Shown: in pieces, positions 51,004 through 59,641 of the stretch
Layout: each line of letters opens with the position of its first letter
Position numbering within the stretch: the stretch's first letter is position 1
Source of the DNA: Glycomyces harbinensis
GTDB lineage: Bacteria; Actinomycetota; Actinomycetes; Mycobacteriales; Micromonosporaceae
Reading direction: 5' to 3'
Assembly (NCBI RefSeq): GCF_900101745.1
Contig: NZ_FNAD01000005.1
Location: 1-64,000 of the forward strand
DNA length: 64,000 bases
The notes under the pieces: generated by a model
What the model was told of the DNA's origin: nothing
The model's database searches: none
What the model saw: the letters and a program-made list of their open reading frames with translations, nothing else
Translations under genes and position numbers: made by a program

Positions 51004-51187
51004 GGGCCCCCGGTTCAACGACCGTGACACAGGGGTCCGACATTCTCGACCGGGCTGCGGGCCGGAATCGCCGACAGCGCAAAGCAAGTGGCGCTCACCT
51101 TTCGGCCTGGTTTTCGGGCAGGGGTCGAGCCAACGGAGGCGGTCCGTTGGGCCCCCGGTTCAAAAACCCTGCCATGGGGGTCCGACA
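51004..51187 (-). repeat. 184-bp inverted repeat, right copy
   Basis: Reverse-complement partner of 48,986-49,169 (eight mismatches). Together they enclose 1.83 kb with serS and the zincin gene. Confidence 0.9.
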
Positions 51188-51286
51188 TTCCGGTGGCCGC
51201 ACTCTCGGGGGAAAATCCCCGTCAAGCTCGTAAATACTAGGATTTTCAGGCTTCCATGCTCGCATTCGCGAGGTTACGATGTGTGA

Positions 51287-51676
51287 GTGACGACCTTTCG
51301 GATCGGGGAGGCCGCCGAGTTGCTCGGCGTCTCGGCCGACACCCTGCGGCGCTGGATCGACGGCGGGCGCCTCGACGCCGATCGCGACGAGCACGGCCAC
51401 CGCACCATCACCGGCGCCGACCTCGCCGCGTTCGCGCGCGAGCGCGCGGCCGCCCCCGACGCCGGGGCCGGGTCCTCCTCGGCCCGCAACCGCCTGCGCG
51501 GCATCGTCACCGCGATCGTCAAAGACCAGGTCATGGCCCAAGTCGACCTCCAGGTCGGCCCGTTCAGGGTCGTCTCCCTCATGAGCCGCGAAGCCGTGGA
51601 CGAACTCGGCCTCGAAGTCGGCTCGCTGGCGACCGCCGTCGTCAAGTCCACCAACGTCGTCGTCGAACGCCCCTGA
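51287..51676 (+). CDS. HTH and molybdate-binding (Mop/TOBE) protein
   Basis: 129 residues from the GTG at 51,287, six bases after TACGAT. A MerR/excisionase-like HTH (FRIGEAAELLGVSADTLRRW) is followed by one TOBE/Mop domain (RNRLRGIVTAIVKDQVMAQV, SREAVDELGL, SLATAVVKSTNVVVER). Mop domains bind molybdate. Placed just before modA, it is the likely molybdate sensor of this operon or a storage protein. Confidence 0.88.
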   Translation: MTTFRIGEAAELLGVSADTLRRWIDGGRLDADRDEHGHRTITGADLAAFARERAAAPDAGAGSSSARNRLRGIVTAIVKDQVMAQVDLQVGPFRVVSLMSREAVDELGLEVGSLATAVVKSTNVVVERP

Positions 51677-51701
51677 CCGGCCCTCCCCGTTCGGAGTCAC
51701 C

Positions 51702-52460
51702 ATGCGCGCCAAGCCCGTCCTCGCGACCGCCGCAGCCGCGCTCGCGCTCGCCACCTTCACCGCCTGCGGCGGCGACACCGCGACCGACGACGGGGCCGCC
51801 ACCCTCACCGTCTTCGCCGCCGCCTCCCTCACCGAATCCTTCACCGAGATCGGCGACCGGTTCGAGTCCGAACACGACGGCGTCACCGTCGAGTTCAACT
51901 TCGCCGGATCCTCCGACCTCGCCGCCCAGATCACCGAAGGCGCCCCCGCCGACGTCTTCGCCTCCGCCGACCAGAAGAACATGGACAAGGCCGTCGAAGC
52001 GGGCGCCGCCGACGACCCGCAGACGTTCGCGCTCAACCAGCTCGTCATCGCCGTCCCCGAAGGCGACCCCGACGGCGTCACCGGCCTCGCCGACCTGGCC
52101 AGCCTCACCTTCGCCGCCTGCGCGCCCGAAGTCCCCTGCGGCGCCGCCGCGCAGACCGCCATCGACGCCTCCGGCACCGACCTCACCCCGGTCACCTACG
52201 AAGCCGACGTCAAGGCCACCCTCCAGAAACTCACCCTCGGCGAAGTCGACGCCGCCCTCGTCTACCGCACCGACGCCATCGCCGCCGACGGGGACGTCGA
52301 CGCCGTCGAGTTCCCCGAATCGGCCGAAGCCGTCAACGCCTACCCGATCGCAGCCCTCACCGACGCCCCGAACGCCGACCTCGCCGCCGACTTCACCGCC
52401 TTCGTCCTCGCCGACGACGCCCAGGCGATCCTCGGCGCCGCCGGATTCCAGCAGCCGTAG
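51702..52460 (+). CDS. modA: molybdate ABC transporter substrate-binding protein
   Basis: 252 residues. Lipoprotein signal with lipobox FTAC (ALALATFTACGG). ModA pattern: LTVFAAASLTESFTEIGDRF, NFAGSSDLAAQITEGAPADV, FASADQKNMDKAVEAG, and a conserved Tyr in ALVYRTDA. Binds molybdate or tungstate outside the membrane and hands it to ModB. 25 bp after the Mop gene. Confidence 0.95.
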   Translation: MRAKPVLATAAAALALATFTACGGDTATDDGAATLTVFAAASLTESFTEIGDRFESEHDGVTVEFNFAGSSDLAAQITEGAPADVFASADQKNMDKAVEAGAADDPQTFALNQLVIAVPEGDPDGVTGLADLASLTFAACAPEVPCGAAAQTAIDASGTDLTPVTYEADVKATLQKLTLGEVDAALVYRTDAIAADGDVDAVEFPESAEAVNAYPIAALTDAPNADLAADFTAFVLADDAQAILGAAGFQQP

Positions 52461-52463
52461 CCC

Positions 52464-53306
52464 ATGAGGAACGCCATGCCCGCCAAGCAGACCCGGCAGC
52501 GCCCACCACGGCGCACCCGGCGGCGCCGCCGCATCCCCGCCGCACTCCTGGTCCCCGCCGTCGCGGGCCTGGCGTTCCTCATCCTGCCGCTCGCCGGCCT
52601 CCTCGCCCGCGCCCCCTGGACCGAACTCCCCTCCCGGCTCGCCGAACCCGACATCCTCGCGGCCCTGCGGCTGTCACTGATCACCGCGACCGCCGCGACC
52701 GCCCTGTCCCTGCTCTTCGGCGTCCCCATCGCCTGGCTCCTCGCGCGCGGCGACTTCCCCGGCCGGGGCCTCCTGCGCGCCCTGGTCACCGTCCCGCTCG
52801 TCCTGCCGCCCGTCGTCGGCGGCGTCGCGCTGCTGCTCGTGTTCGGCCGCAACGGCATCATCGGCGCATGGCTGTACGAGCGGTTCGACATCACGATCCC
52901 CTTCACCACGACCGCGGTCATCCTGGCGATGACGTTCGTGTCCATGCCGTTCCTAATCGTCTCCGTCGAAGGCGCGCTCCGCGGCGCCGACGCCCGATTC
53001 GAAGAGGCCGCCGCGACCCTCGGCGCCGGGCGATGGACCGTGTTCACGCACGTGACGCTCCCGATGATCGCACCGGGCGTCCTCGCCGGGGCGGTCCTGT
53101 GCTGGGCGCGGGCCCTCGGCGAATTCGGGGCCACGATCACCTTCGCCGGCAACTTCCCCGGCCGCACCCAGACGATGCCCCTCGCCGTCTACCTCGCGCT
53201 GCAATCCGACCTCGAAGCCGCGATCGTGCTCAGCCTGATCCTCCTGGCGGTGTCGGTCGCGGTGCTCGCGAGCCTGCGCGACCGCTGGACGGGGGCCGTC
53301 GCATGA
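52464..53306 (+). CDS. modB: molybdate ABC transporter permease
   Basis: 280 residues. A strongly basic N terminus, six predicted membrane segments and the EAA loop EEAAATLGAGRWTVFTHVTL that docks the ATPase. Also the ModB-type GVPIAWLLARGDFPGR and ARALGEFGATI. Starts 3 bp after modA and overlaps modC by 4 bp. Confidence 0.95.
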   Translation: MRNAMPAKQTRQRPPRRTRRRRRIPAALLVPAVAGLAFLILPLAGLLARAPWTELPSRLAEPDILAALRLSLITATAATALSLLFGVPIAWLLARGDFPGRGLLRALVTVPLVLPPVVGGVALLLVFGRNGIIGAWLYERFDITIPFTTTAVILAMTFVSMPFLIVSVEGALRGADARFEEAAATLGAGRWTVFTHVTLPMIAPGVLAGAVLCWARALGEFGATITFAGNFPGRTQTMPLAVYLALQSDLEAAIVLSLILLAVSVAVLASLRDRWTGAVA

Positions 53307-54412
53307 ACGAACCGGAACCGGCAGGCGATCGCAGCACCGCGACCGAGGGCCTGGACGCGCACCTCGTGGTCGACCGCGGCGACTTCCGCCTCGACCTGCG
53401 CCTGCACGTCGCACCCGGAGAGACCGTGGCCCTACTGGGGCCCAACGGGGCCGGGAAGACCACGGCGCTGCGGGCGCTGGCCGGGCTCCAGATCCTCACC
53501 GACGGGCACATCGCCCTCAACGGCGAAAACCTCGACCAGCCCGGCACGCGAGGAGCCCAGCGGCCCCGCTGGGTGCCGCCGGAGCACCGCCGGATCGGCG
53601 TGGTCTTCCAGGACTACCTGCTGTTCCCGCACCTGAACGCGATCGACAACGTCGCGTTCGGACCCCGGCGCCGGGGCACGGGCCGGGCCGAGGCGCGAGC
53701 GCTCGCCGCGGGCTGGCTCGACCGGGTCGGATTGGGGGAGTTCGGGAAACGCCGTCCCGGACAGCTGTCGGGGGGTCAGGCGCAGCGGGTGGCGCTGGCG
53801 CGGGCACTGGCGACCGATCCGGCGCTGCTGCTGCTCGACGAACCGCTCGCGGCACTGGACGCTCGGACCCGGTTGGACACGCGAGTCGAGCTCCACCGGC
53901 ATCTGGCGGTGCACGCGGGGGCGGCGGTGCTGGTGACGCACGATCCGGTGGACGCGCTGATGCTCGCCGACCGGCTCGTGGTCGTCGAGGAGGGGCGGGC
54001 GGTCCAGGAGGGCGACGCCGAAGCGGTCACGGCCCGGCCGCGCACGGACTACATCGCCCGCCTGGTCGGGTTGAACCTGTACCGCGGCACGGCGTCCGGA
54101 ACGACCGTGCGGTTGGCGTCGGGGGCGGCGCTGACGACCGGCGAGGCCCTGGAAGGCGAGGCCTTCGCGGCGTTCTCCCCGAGCGCGGTGGCCCTGTTCC
54201 GTGAGGAACCCGACGGGAGTCCGCGGAACACCTGGCGGGCGACGGTGTCGGGCGTGCACCGCCACGGCGACCACCTGCGGGTCCAGTTGGACGGTCCGCT
54301 GCGGACCGCAGCCGACGTGACCCCGGCGGCCGCCGCCCACCTGGGCCTCGAACCGGGCCAGACGGTCTGGGCAGCGGTGAAAGCCACCGAAATCCGCGCC
54401 TACCCCGCCTGA
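53303..54412 (+). CDS. modC: molybdate ABC transporter ATP-binding protein
   Basis: 369 residues from the ATG overlapping the modB stop. Walker A GPNGAGKTT, Q-loop VFQDYLLFPHL, signature LSGGQAQRV, Walker B LLLLDEPLAALD and VTHDP. A C-terminal TOBE domain (from about residue 300, WRATVSGVHRHGDHLRVQLD) may bind molybdate and inhibit transport, as in other ModC proteins. Confidence 0.95.
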   Translation: MNEPEPAGDRSTATEGLDAHLVVDRGDFRLDLRLHVAPGETVALLGPNGAGKTTALRALAGLQILTDGHIALNGENLDQPGTRGAQRPRWVPPEHRRIGVVFQDYLLFPHLNAIDNVAFGPRRRGTGRAEARALAAGWLDRVGLGEFGKRRPGQLSGGQAQRVALARALATDPALLLLDEPLAALDARTRLDTRVELHRHLAVHAGAAVLVTHDPVDALMLADRLVVVEEGRAVQEGDAEAVTARPRTDYIARLVGLNLYRGTASGTTVRLASGAALTTGEALEGEAFAAFSPSAVALFREEPDGSPRNTWRATVSGVHRHGDHLRVQLDGPLRTAADVTPAAAAHLGLEPGQTVWAAVKATEIRAYPA

Positions 54413-54448
54413 CCCCGAAGGCGAGACCCAGTCACACCCGCATCGTTC

Positions 54449-54527
54449 TGTCACACCCTTGTGGCACGGTTATTGAACCGGGGGCCCATCGGGCCGCCTC
54501 CGTTGGCTCTCCCCCTGCCCGAAAACC
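54449..54527 (+). repeat. dispersed repeat unit
   Basis: Same ~80-bp family as at 48,986 and 49,131 (TTGAACCGGGGGCCC and CCGTTGGCTC followed by CCCTGCCCGAAAACC). It lies 37 bp after the modC stop and could act as a transcription-unit boundary. Confidence 0.8.
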
Positions 54528-54538
54528 GAGCACTCGCC

Positions 54539-54617
54539 GCCGAGCCGCCGAGCCGCCGAGCCGCCGAGCCGCCGAGCCGCCGAGCCGCCGAGCCGCCGAG
54601 CCGCCGAGCCGCCGAGC
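54539..54617. repeat. 8-bp tandem repeat, about 10 copies
   Basis: GCCGAGCC repeated 9.9 times without error, between two dispersed repeat units. Intergenic. The period is not a multiple of three. A probable hypervariable locus. Confidence 0.95.
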
Positions 54618-54673
54618 GAAAATCTCTCACCTGTTCGCGCCCGTCTACAGGCGACCGCAGGTTCGAGCGAAAA

Positions 54674-54754
54674 TGTCGGACCCCCGTGTCACGGTATTTG
54701 AACCGGGGGCCCGTTGGACCGCCTCCGTTGGCTCTCCCCCTGCCCGCCGAAAGG
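54674..54754 (+). repeat. dispersed repeat unit
   Basis: TGTCGGACCCCCGTGTCACG through TTGAACCGGGGGCCC to CCCTGCCCG. Same family as the copies near serS; ends just before the MFS gene stop. Confidence 0.8.
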
Positions 54755-54810
54755 CGCCGCGGCCGGAGCCGGGGCGCCCTGTCGTCGCATCCAGTCAGCA
54801 CCGCACCGGA

Positions 54811-56106
54811 TCAACGCCACCTCGCGGTAGGCGTTAACACCGCCGCGCCCACGAGGTCGCGCCCGGTCGTCGGCACGGCCCCGGCCCTGTCGGCATCGTC
54901 CTCGCGGCCGGCCCGGCGGATGACCGGCAGACACGCGATCACGATCGCGATCGACACCACGCCGACGGCCATGAAGGCCAGCCGCACGTCCATCATCGTC
55001 GACACGACCCCGCCGAGCAGGAACCCGATCAGCTGCGCCGCGTTGACCCGGCCGTTGACCGCCGCGTTCGCCCGGCCCCGGAAGGCCTCGGGCACCCGGC
55101 GGGCGATCGCGATGCCGAGCGCCGAGTTCTCCCCGGCGTTGAACATGCCGCCGATGAAGTTGAGCGGCACCAGCAGCAGCACCGAGAACAGCGGCAGCCC
55201 CTGGCCGAAGCACGCCAGCCCGACCCCGGCGAGGCACGCCATGAGCATCCACGCCAACTGCACGTCCCGTTCCATCCGGCGCACGATCGCGGCCGCGATC
55301 CAGGCGCCGGCGACCATGCCGAGGATCCAGCAGGCCTTGATGAGGCCGTACAGGCTCTCGCTCGCCCCATAGGACTCCCGCACCAGGAAGACGCTGAGGA
55401 CGTTCACCGCGCACATCGCGGCGATCACCGCGCTGAGGCCGAAGACCATCGCGGTCAGCAGCCGGTCGCCGCCCAGGCGCCACGCCACGCGGCCCGCGCC
55501 GGCGTGAGCGGTGAGGTCGCGGCGCACGCCGCCGCGGCGGGTGCGGATGTCGCAGCACAGCAGCACCCGCGTCACCGCGCAAGCGGCCGCCATCCCCAGC
55601 GCGGCCCCGATCCCGTTGGCGCCGATGAGGAACCCGGCGGCGGCAGGACCGGTCGCCAGGCCGACGAGCGTGCCCGTCTGGACCATCGCGATCGCGCGCG
55701 GCAGGTCCTCGCTCCTGGCCATCACCGGCACGAGCGCGCTCACGACCGGCTGGGTGATCGCCGTGCCCGACGCGTTCAGGATGACCAGCGCGAACAGCAC
55801 GTACAGGTTGTCGGTGAACGCCATCGCGACGATCGCGGCCGTCTGGAGCAGCCCCGAGGCGGCCATGAGGGTGCGGCTGTCGAAGCGGTCGGCCATGCGC
55901 CCGGTGAGCGGCGCGAGGACGACCAGGGGGAGGGTCGCGCAGATGATCAGCGCGGCGACGGCGAAGCCGCCGTACCCCTCGCTCTGGAGGCGGAGGGTGA
56001 GGGCGAAGTCGGCCGTGAACATGGCCGTTCCGGCAAGGAACGCGCAGGTCGCGGCGGTGTAGACGTCGGACCAGCGGGTCCCGTCGACGAAGGATGTGAA
56101 AGACAT
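54811..56106 (-). CDS. MFS transporter
   Basis: 431 residues from the ATG at 56,106, six bases after TATCTT. The GTG at 56,127 lies upstream of that -10 and is less likely. About 12 membrane segments; loop 2-3 motif GRMADRFDSRTLM is the MFS signature A. Related to small-molecule efflux permeases of the MFS_3 type. It follows an ArsR-type regulator on the same strand with a palindromic operator between, so it is likely that regulator's target. Substrate unknown. Confidence 0.9.
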   Translation of the reverse strand: MSFTSFVDGTRWSDVYTAATCAFLAGTAMFTADFALTLRLQSEGYGGFAVAALIICATLPLVVLAPLTGRMADRFDSRTLMAASGLLQTAAIVAMAFTDNLYVLFALVILNASGTAITQPVVSALVPVMARSEDLPRAIAMVQTGTLVGLATGPAAAGFLIGANGIGAALGMAAACAVTRVLLCCDIRTRRGGVRRDLTAHAGAGRVAWRLGGDRLLTAMVFGLSAVIAAMCAVNVLSVFLVRESYGASESLYGLIKACWILGMVAGAWIAAAIVRRMERDVQLAWMLMACLAGVGLACFGQGLPLFSVLLLVPLNFIGGMFNAGENSALGIAIARRVPEAFRGRANAAVNGRVNAAQLIGFLLGGVVSTMMDVRLAFMAVGVVSIAIVIACLPVIRRAGREDDADRAGAVPTTGRDLVGAAVLTPTARWR

Positions 56107-56148
56107 ATTTCGAAGATACGCCTTCACAGTCAGATGCGAAAGAGGTTT

Positions 56149-56163
56149 TTCAGATTTTCTGAA
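56149..56163. promoter_or_regulatory. operator candidate between ArsR and MFS genes
   Basis: TTCAGA-TTT-TCTGAA palindrome. TTTTTCAGA is repeated 24 bp away (56,146 and 56,170). It sits about 30 bp upstream of the MFS -10. Confidence 0.5.
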
Positions 56164-56172
56164 GGAAGTTTT

Positions 56173-57009
56173 TCAGACTTCGCGGTCCGGGTCCGCCGCC
56201 TTCTCATCCGGACTCGCGGCCCGCTGGTCCAGGTGCGGGAAGAGACGGAACAGGTAGTTGAAGACCTCGGCGCCGTCGTCGACGTCGACGCCCTTCTCGG
56301 CCCGCTCCCGCGTGATCTCCCCGTACTCGTTCTCGAGCTCGTGGAACCGCCGAATGAACTCCCTCGCCTCCTCCATCGTCAACCGCAGCCGCCCCTGCGA
56401 GGTCACCGACGCGTCGCGGTACTTCGGATCCATCTCGAGCCGCAGGTCCAGCCAGCGCTGGAAATTGCGCTCCTGCTGGTCCGTGAACGTCTGCCCCATG
56501 GCCCGCTCGATGATCAGGTCCCCCTCCGAGGCGTTCTCCTCGGCCGAGATCGAGAAGCTGTGCAGCTTCAGGCGCCACACCCGCTCGCGGGCGTCACCGC
56601 GGCTCGGGGCCTCCTCGATGAACCCGGCCTTGGCCAGGGTGCGGAGGTGGTAGCTCATCGCGCTCGGCGTCATGCCCGCGACGTCGGCGATCTCGGTCGC
56701 GGTCGCCCCGTCGAAGCCCTGGACGCGCCGGGTGCCGAGGAAGTCGAACACCGCCATGCGCGCCGGGTGCGCCAGCGCCTTCATCCGCTCGGGGTCGGAG
56801 ATCTTCTCCTGCTCCGGGAACCGCTTCCCGCGCGCCGGCGGCGTCGGCGGCGCGGGCGGCATCGGCACCGCAGGCGGCGCCAGCGCTTCGGGCGGCACCG
56901 GCCCCGCCAGCGGCGTCGGCCGCTCGGGAGGCGCCGGCGGGACGGGCGCCGACGGGGCGGACGGCCTCGTCGACCCCTCGTCCGGATGCGAAGCAGATGT
57001 TTCAGACAT
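56173..57009 (-). CDS. ArsR-type winged-helix regulator
   Basis: 278 residues. The first ~65 residues are Pro/Ala-rich and disordered (repeated PPAPP). Residues 70-150 form an ArsR winged helix: RMKALAHPARMAVFDFLG, ATEIADVAGMTPSAMSYHLR (recognition helix), LAKAGFIEEAPSRGDARER. The C-terminal ~120 residues are charged helices. No obvious metal-binding cysteines, so it is probably not a metal sensor. It precedes the MFS gene by 66 bp and likely regulates it and itself. Confidence 0.88.
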   Translation of the reverse strand: MSETSASHPDEGSTRPSAPSAPVPPAPPERPTPLAGPVPPEALAPPAVPMPPAPPTPPARGKRFPEQEKISDPERMKALAHPARMAVFDFLGTRRVQGFDGATATEIADVAGMTPSAMSYHLRTLAKAGFIEEAPSRGDARERVWRLKLHSFSISAEENASEGDLIIERAMGQTFTDQQERNFQRWLDLRLEMDPKYRDASVTSQGRLRLTMEEAREFIRRFHELENEYGEITRERAEKGVDVDDGAEVFNYLFRLFPHLDQRAASPDEKAADPDREV

Positions 57010-57058
57010 GGCTCAAGCTAACCACGCCGTCGGCCGTCGCCGTACGGCCGTTCCGGGA

Positions 57059-57718
57059 TCAGCTCCCCGAATAGGTCGCGGCGCTGGCGGCGGTGGCCGC
57101 GGTGACGGCCGCCATGACCGCCGCCTGCGCGGCCTTGACCGCCGCGACGGTCGCCTCGCTCGCCCATGAGCCTTCGCTGATCGCCTTGAGCGCCTTGCGG
57201 GTCTCGGACTTCTTGCGTTCGGGGAAGACCACGCGCTCCATGTTCAGCGCGTACACCAGCGACGCGAGCGCGGCGGTCCGCACGTCCCCGGCCCGCCTGA
57301 GGTCGACCGCCGAGTTGAGCCGGAGCCGGACGGCGGCCTCGGAGCCCCGGTCGCGGGGCAGGTGGCGGCTGTACGGGAAGAGCCCGAGCGCCTTCTCGCG
57401 CTCCTCGCGCAGCAGCCCCCGCGCGGTCATGTCGGCGAGGACCCTGCGCTTGAGGCCCTTCGCGAGGCGTTCGACGGTGGACTTCGGCTTGCGCGGCTTG
57501 TCGGCCGCCAGAGCGGCGAGCGCCTCGTCGAGCACCCGTTCGCCGACCGGCGCCCGGTCGCTCACGCGCACCCTCCCGTCGGCCACCTCGACGCGTTCGG
57601 CCAGCGCCAGTTCGAGCACGACCGCCCCGGCCATCCCGAATTCCAGGTAACCGGCGCGGCTGCGTCCGGTCCTGTCGTCGTAGGCGAGCAGGACGAGTTC
57701 ATCGACAAGCGTGACCAT
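57059..57718 (-). CDS. GOLPH3/VPS74 family (GPP34) protein
   Basis: 219 residues from the ATG at 57,718 (GGAGG upstream, and TAGTCT seven bases before). GPP34 pattern: LVDELVLLAYDDRTGRSR, AGAVVLELALAERVEV, RGLLREEREKALGLFP and LASLVYALNMERVVF. The eukaryotic GOLPH3 binds PI4P. The bacterial role is unknown, though the family is frequent in actinobacteria. The last ~30 residues are an Ala-rich tail. Confidence 0.88.
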   Translation of the reverse strand: MVTLVDELVLLAYDDRTGRSRAGYLEFGMAGAVVLELALAERVEVADGRVRVSDRAPVGERVLDEALAALAADKPRKPKSTVERLAKGLKRRVLADMTARGLLREEREKALGLFPYSRHLPRDRGSEAAVRLRLNSAVDLRRAGDVRTAALASLVYALNMERVVFPERKKSETRKALKAISEGSWASEATVAAVKAAQAAVMAAVTAATAASAATYSGS

Positions 57719-57817
57719 GTCCTCCAGACTAGGCCGCGCCCGCACGCCGTGGGGTCTGCGCGTGGTCCGAATCGACACGGCCGGCGCGAGGCCGGGGCGC
57801 CGCCGGGGCGGGCGGTG

Positions 57818-58738
57818 TCAGTTCGGGGCGCCGCCTTCGCGGAGCGCGGCGAGCCACGCGGTCGCGTCGGCGAAGTCGCCGTCGGACAGGCCCTCCGGCG
57901 GCGCCACGGGCCGGTCCGAGTGGTCCCTGGGGTAGGAGCCGAGGTAGCGCACGTCGGCGCAGATGCGGCGCAGGCCCGTGAGCGCCTCGCCCATCCGCGC
58001 GTCGGCCAGGTGTCCGGTGCAGTCGAGGAAGAACGCGTACCGGCCCAGGCCCTCGCCGGTCGGGCGCGACTCGATGCGGGTGAGGTTGATGCCGCGGATC
58101 GCGAACTCGGTGAGCACGGCCAGGAGCGCGCCGACCCGGTCGTGGTCGATGTAGACGGCCAGGGAGGTGATGTCGTTCCCGCTCGGCTCGGGCGGGGCGG
58201 TGGGGCGCACGACGTGCACGAAGCGGGTCTCGGCGCTGGAGGAGTCGCCGATGTCGAAGGCCTGCACGGGGAGTCCGGCGGCTTCGGCGGTGAACGGCGC
58301 GCACACGCAGGCGTCGAACTCGCCGTCGACGACGCGCTGGGCGGCCTGGGCGGTCGAGAGGGCCTGGTGGACGACGGCGTCGGGCAGTTCGCGGCGCAGG
58401 TAGCCGCTGACCTGCGCGAGGGCGTGGGGGTGTGAGGCGACGGTGGCGATCCGGCCGGGGGCCTTGGCCGAGGCGAGCACGAACGTCACGGGCAGTACGA
58501 CTTCGCCGACGATCACGAGCGGGTCGCCGCTGACGAGTTCGTCGACGGTGACGGTGACCGTGCCCTCCTGGGAGTTCTCGAGGGGGACGAAGCCCGCGTC
58601 GACCTCGCCTCGCCGCACGGCCTCGAGGACGTCGACCTGTGAGGCCATCGGAGTGGTGGTGGCGCCCTTGGCGGCGGGCAGTCGGCGGAGCGCGGCCTCG
58701 GTGAAGGTCCCGCGCGGTCCCAGATAGGCGAACTCCAT
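57818..58738 (-). CDS. pheA: prephenate dehydratase
   Basis: 306 residues from the ATG at 58,738, six bases after TAGCGT. Converts prephenate to phenylpyruvate. FAYLGPRGTFTEAAL, VPLENSQEGTVTVTVDEL (catalytic Thr region), the TRFVHV segment before the ACT domain, and the ACT regulatory part with GALLAVLTEFAIRGINLTRIESRP, which binds phenylalanine. No chorismate mutase domain, as is usual in actinobacteria. Confidence 0.97.
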   Translation of the reverse strand: MEFAYLGPRGTFTEAALRRLPAAKGATTTPMASQVDVLEAVRRGEVDAGFVPLENSQEGTVTVTVDELVSGDPLVIVGEVVLPVTFVLASAKAPGRIATVASHPHALAQVSGYLRRELPDAVVHQALSTAQAAQRVVDGEFDACVCAPFTAEAAGLPVQAFDIGDSSSAETRFVHVVRPTAPPEPSGNDITSLAVYIDHDRVGALLAVLTEFAIRGINLTRIESRPTGEGLGRYAFFLDCTGHLADARMGEALTGLRRICADVRYLGSYPRDHSDRPVAPPEGLSDGDFADATAWLAALREGGAPN

Positions 58739-58954
58739 GGGCCAACGCTAGCAAGCGCGGCCGGGCCGGGGCCGCGAGCTGGGCTTCGACGCCGCGGCGG
58801 ACCGCCGCTCCTGAGACCGCCGTCTCATCGGCGACCCGCCGCAGCCCGGATCGCCGCTGTCGCGTATGCTTGTCGAGCCCGAGCGGAATTCCGCGGTGGT
58901 AAGCCAATGAAATCGAATTGCGGCACTTGATGCCTCATGCCAGGATCATTGAGC

Positions 58955-59027
58955 GCCCCCATCGTCTAGGGGCCTAGGACGCCGCCCTTTCAAGGCGGTA
59001 ACACGGGTTCGAATCCCGTTGGGGGTA
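58955..59027 (+). tRNA. tRNA-Glu (TTC)
   Basis: 73 nt, no encoded CCA. Acceptor GCCCCCA pairs with TGGGGGT. Anticodon loop CTTTCAA gives TTC. T arm GGTTCGAATCC. A TATGCT -10-like box lies at 58,865-58,870. Confidence 0.96.
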
Positions 59028-59119
59028 CAGGCCAGACGCGGCGCCGGTCACACGGCGGGCGGATGGTATAAATGAATAGGTCTAACGACCTGAGAAGGGC
59101 TCGAAAGAGTTCCGGACAA

Positions 59120-59194
59120 GGTCCCGTAGAGCAGCTAGGAGTGCTCGCCACCCTGTCAAGGTGGAGGTCGCGGGTTCAAATCCCGTCGGGACCG
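59120..59194 (+). tRNA. tRNA-Asp (GTC)
   Basis: 75 nt, no encoded CCA. Acceptor GGTCCCG pairs with CGGGACC. Anticodon loop CTGTCAA gives GTC. T arm GGTTCAAATCC. 92 bp after tRNA-Glu and followed by a terminator. Confidence 0.96.
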
Positions 59195-59201
59195 CAGTGA
59201 A

Positions 59202-59225
59202 AACCCCCAGGTGATCCTGGGGGTT
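59202..59225 (+). terminator. terminator after tRNA-Asp
   Basis: AACCCCCAGG-TGAT-CCTGGGGGTT with CTTTC following: 10-bp perfect stem and T-rich tail. Confidence 0.9.
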
Positions 59226-59311
59226 CTTTCGTGTCCCGGGCATCTTCGGCAGCCGTCTTCGGCGTCCATATTGCTCGGGCGGCGGCCGCGCCCGGCGACG
59301 CCCCGGCCCGG

Positions 59312-59641
59312 TCAGGGCCGGATCCGCGGCGGCGCCGGTTCGTCGGGGAGCGGCTCCCCGGAGTCCGGGTCCTGCGGTTCGGACGGCTCGTCCGGGATCG
59401 GGTCGCCCGGGCCGGGTCCTCCCGGCTCGTCGGCGACGTCCGGTTCCTCGGCGGCCAGCTCCTCGTCCAGGGACGGGCCGCGGCGCTCCTCCTCCGGCGT
59501 CATGCCGAAGGCGGCGGCCTCCCGGTACCCCTCGGCGTTGAGGATGTCGTCCTCGAGCGACTCCTCGTTCTCCTCCTCGTCGTCGATGAAACCGAAGGTC
59601 TCCTGCTCACCCGCCGCGTACGGCGTGTTCTGGTCGGACAT
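59312..59641 (-). CDS. acidic, largely disordered protein (DUF5709-like)
   Basis: 109 residues from the ATG at 59,641 (GGGAGG upstream). Extremely acidic: FGFIDDEEENEESLEDDIL, EGYREAAAFGMTPEEERRG and then a Pro/Glu/Asp tail. The ESLEDDIL and YREAAxxGxTxxEER segments fit the actinobacterial DUF5709 pattern. Function unknown. Confidence 0.75.
   Translation of the reverse strand: MSDQNTPYAAGEQETFGFIDDEEENEESLEDDILNAEGYREAAAFGMTPEEERRGPSLDEELAAEEPDVADEPGGPGPGDPIPDEPSEPQDPDSGEPLPDEPAPPRIRP

Noticed and set aside
51188-51286. Molybdenum-cofactor riboswitch before the mod operon
   Set aside because: The first gene has a clear leaderless promoter (TACGAT six bases from GTG), leaving no room for a leader RNA.
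54461-55372. 303-codon plus-strand ORF containing PSRRAAE repeats
   Set aside because: The repeats come from translating the 8-bp tandem array, and the rest is antisense to the MFS gene.
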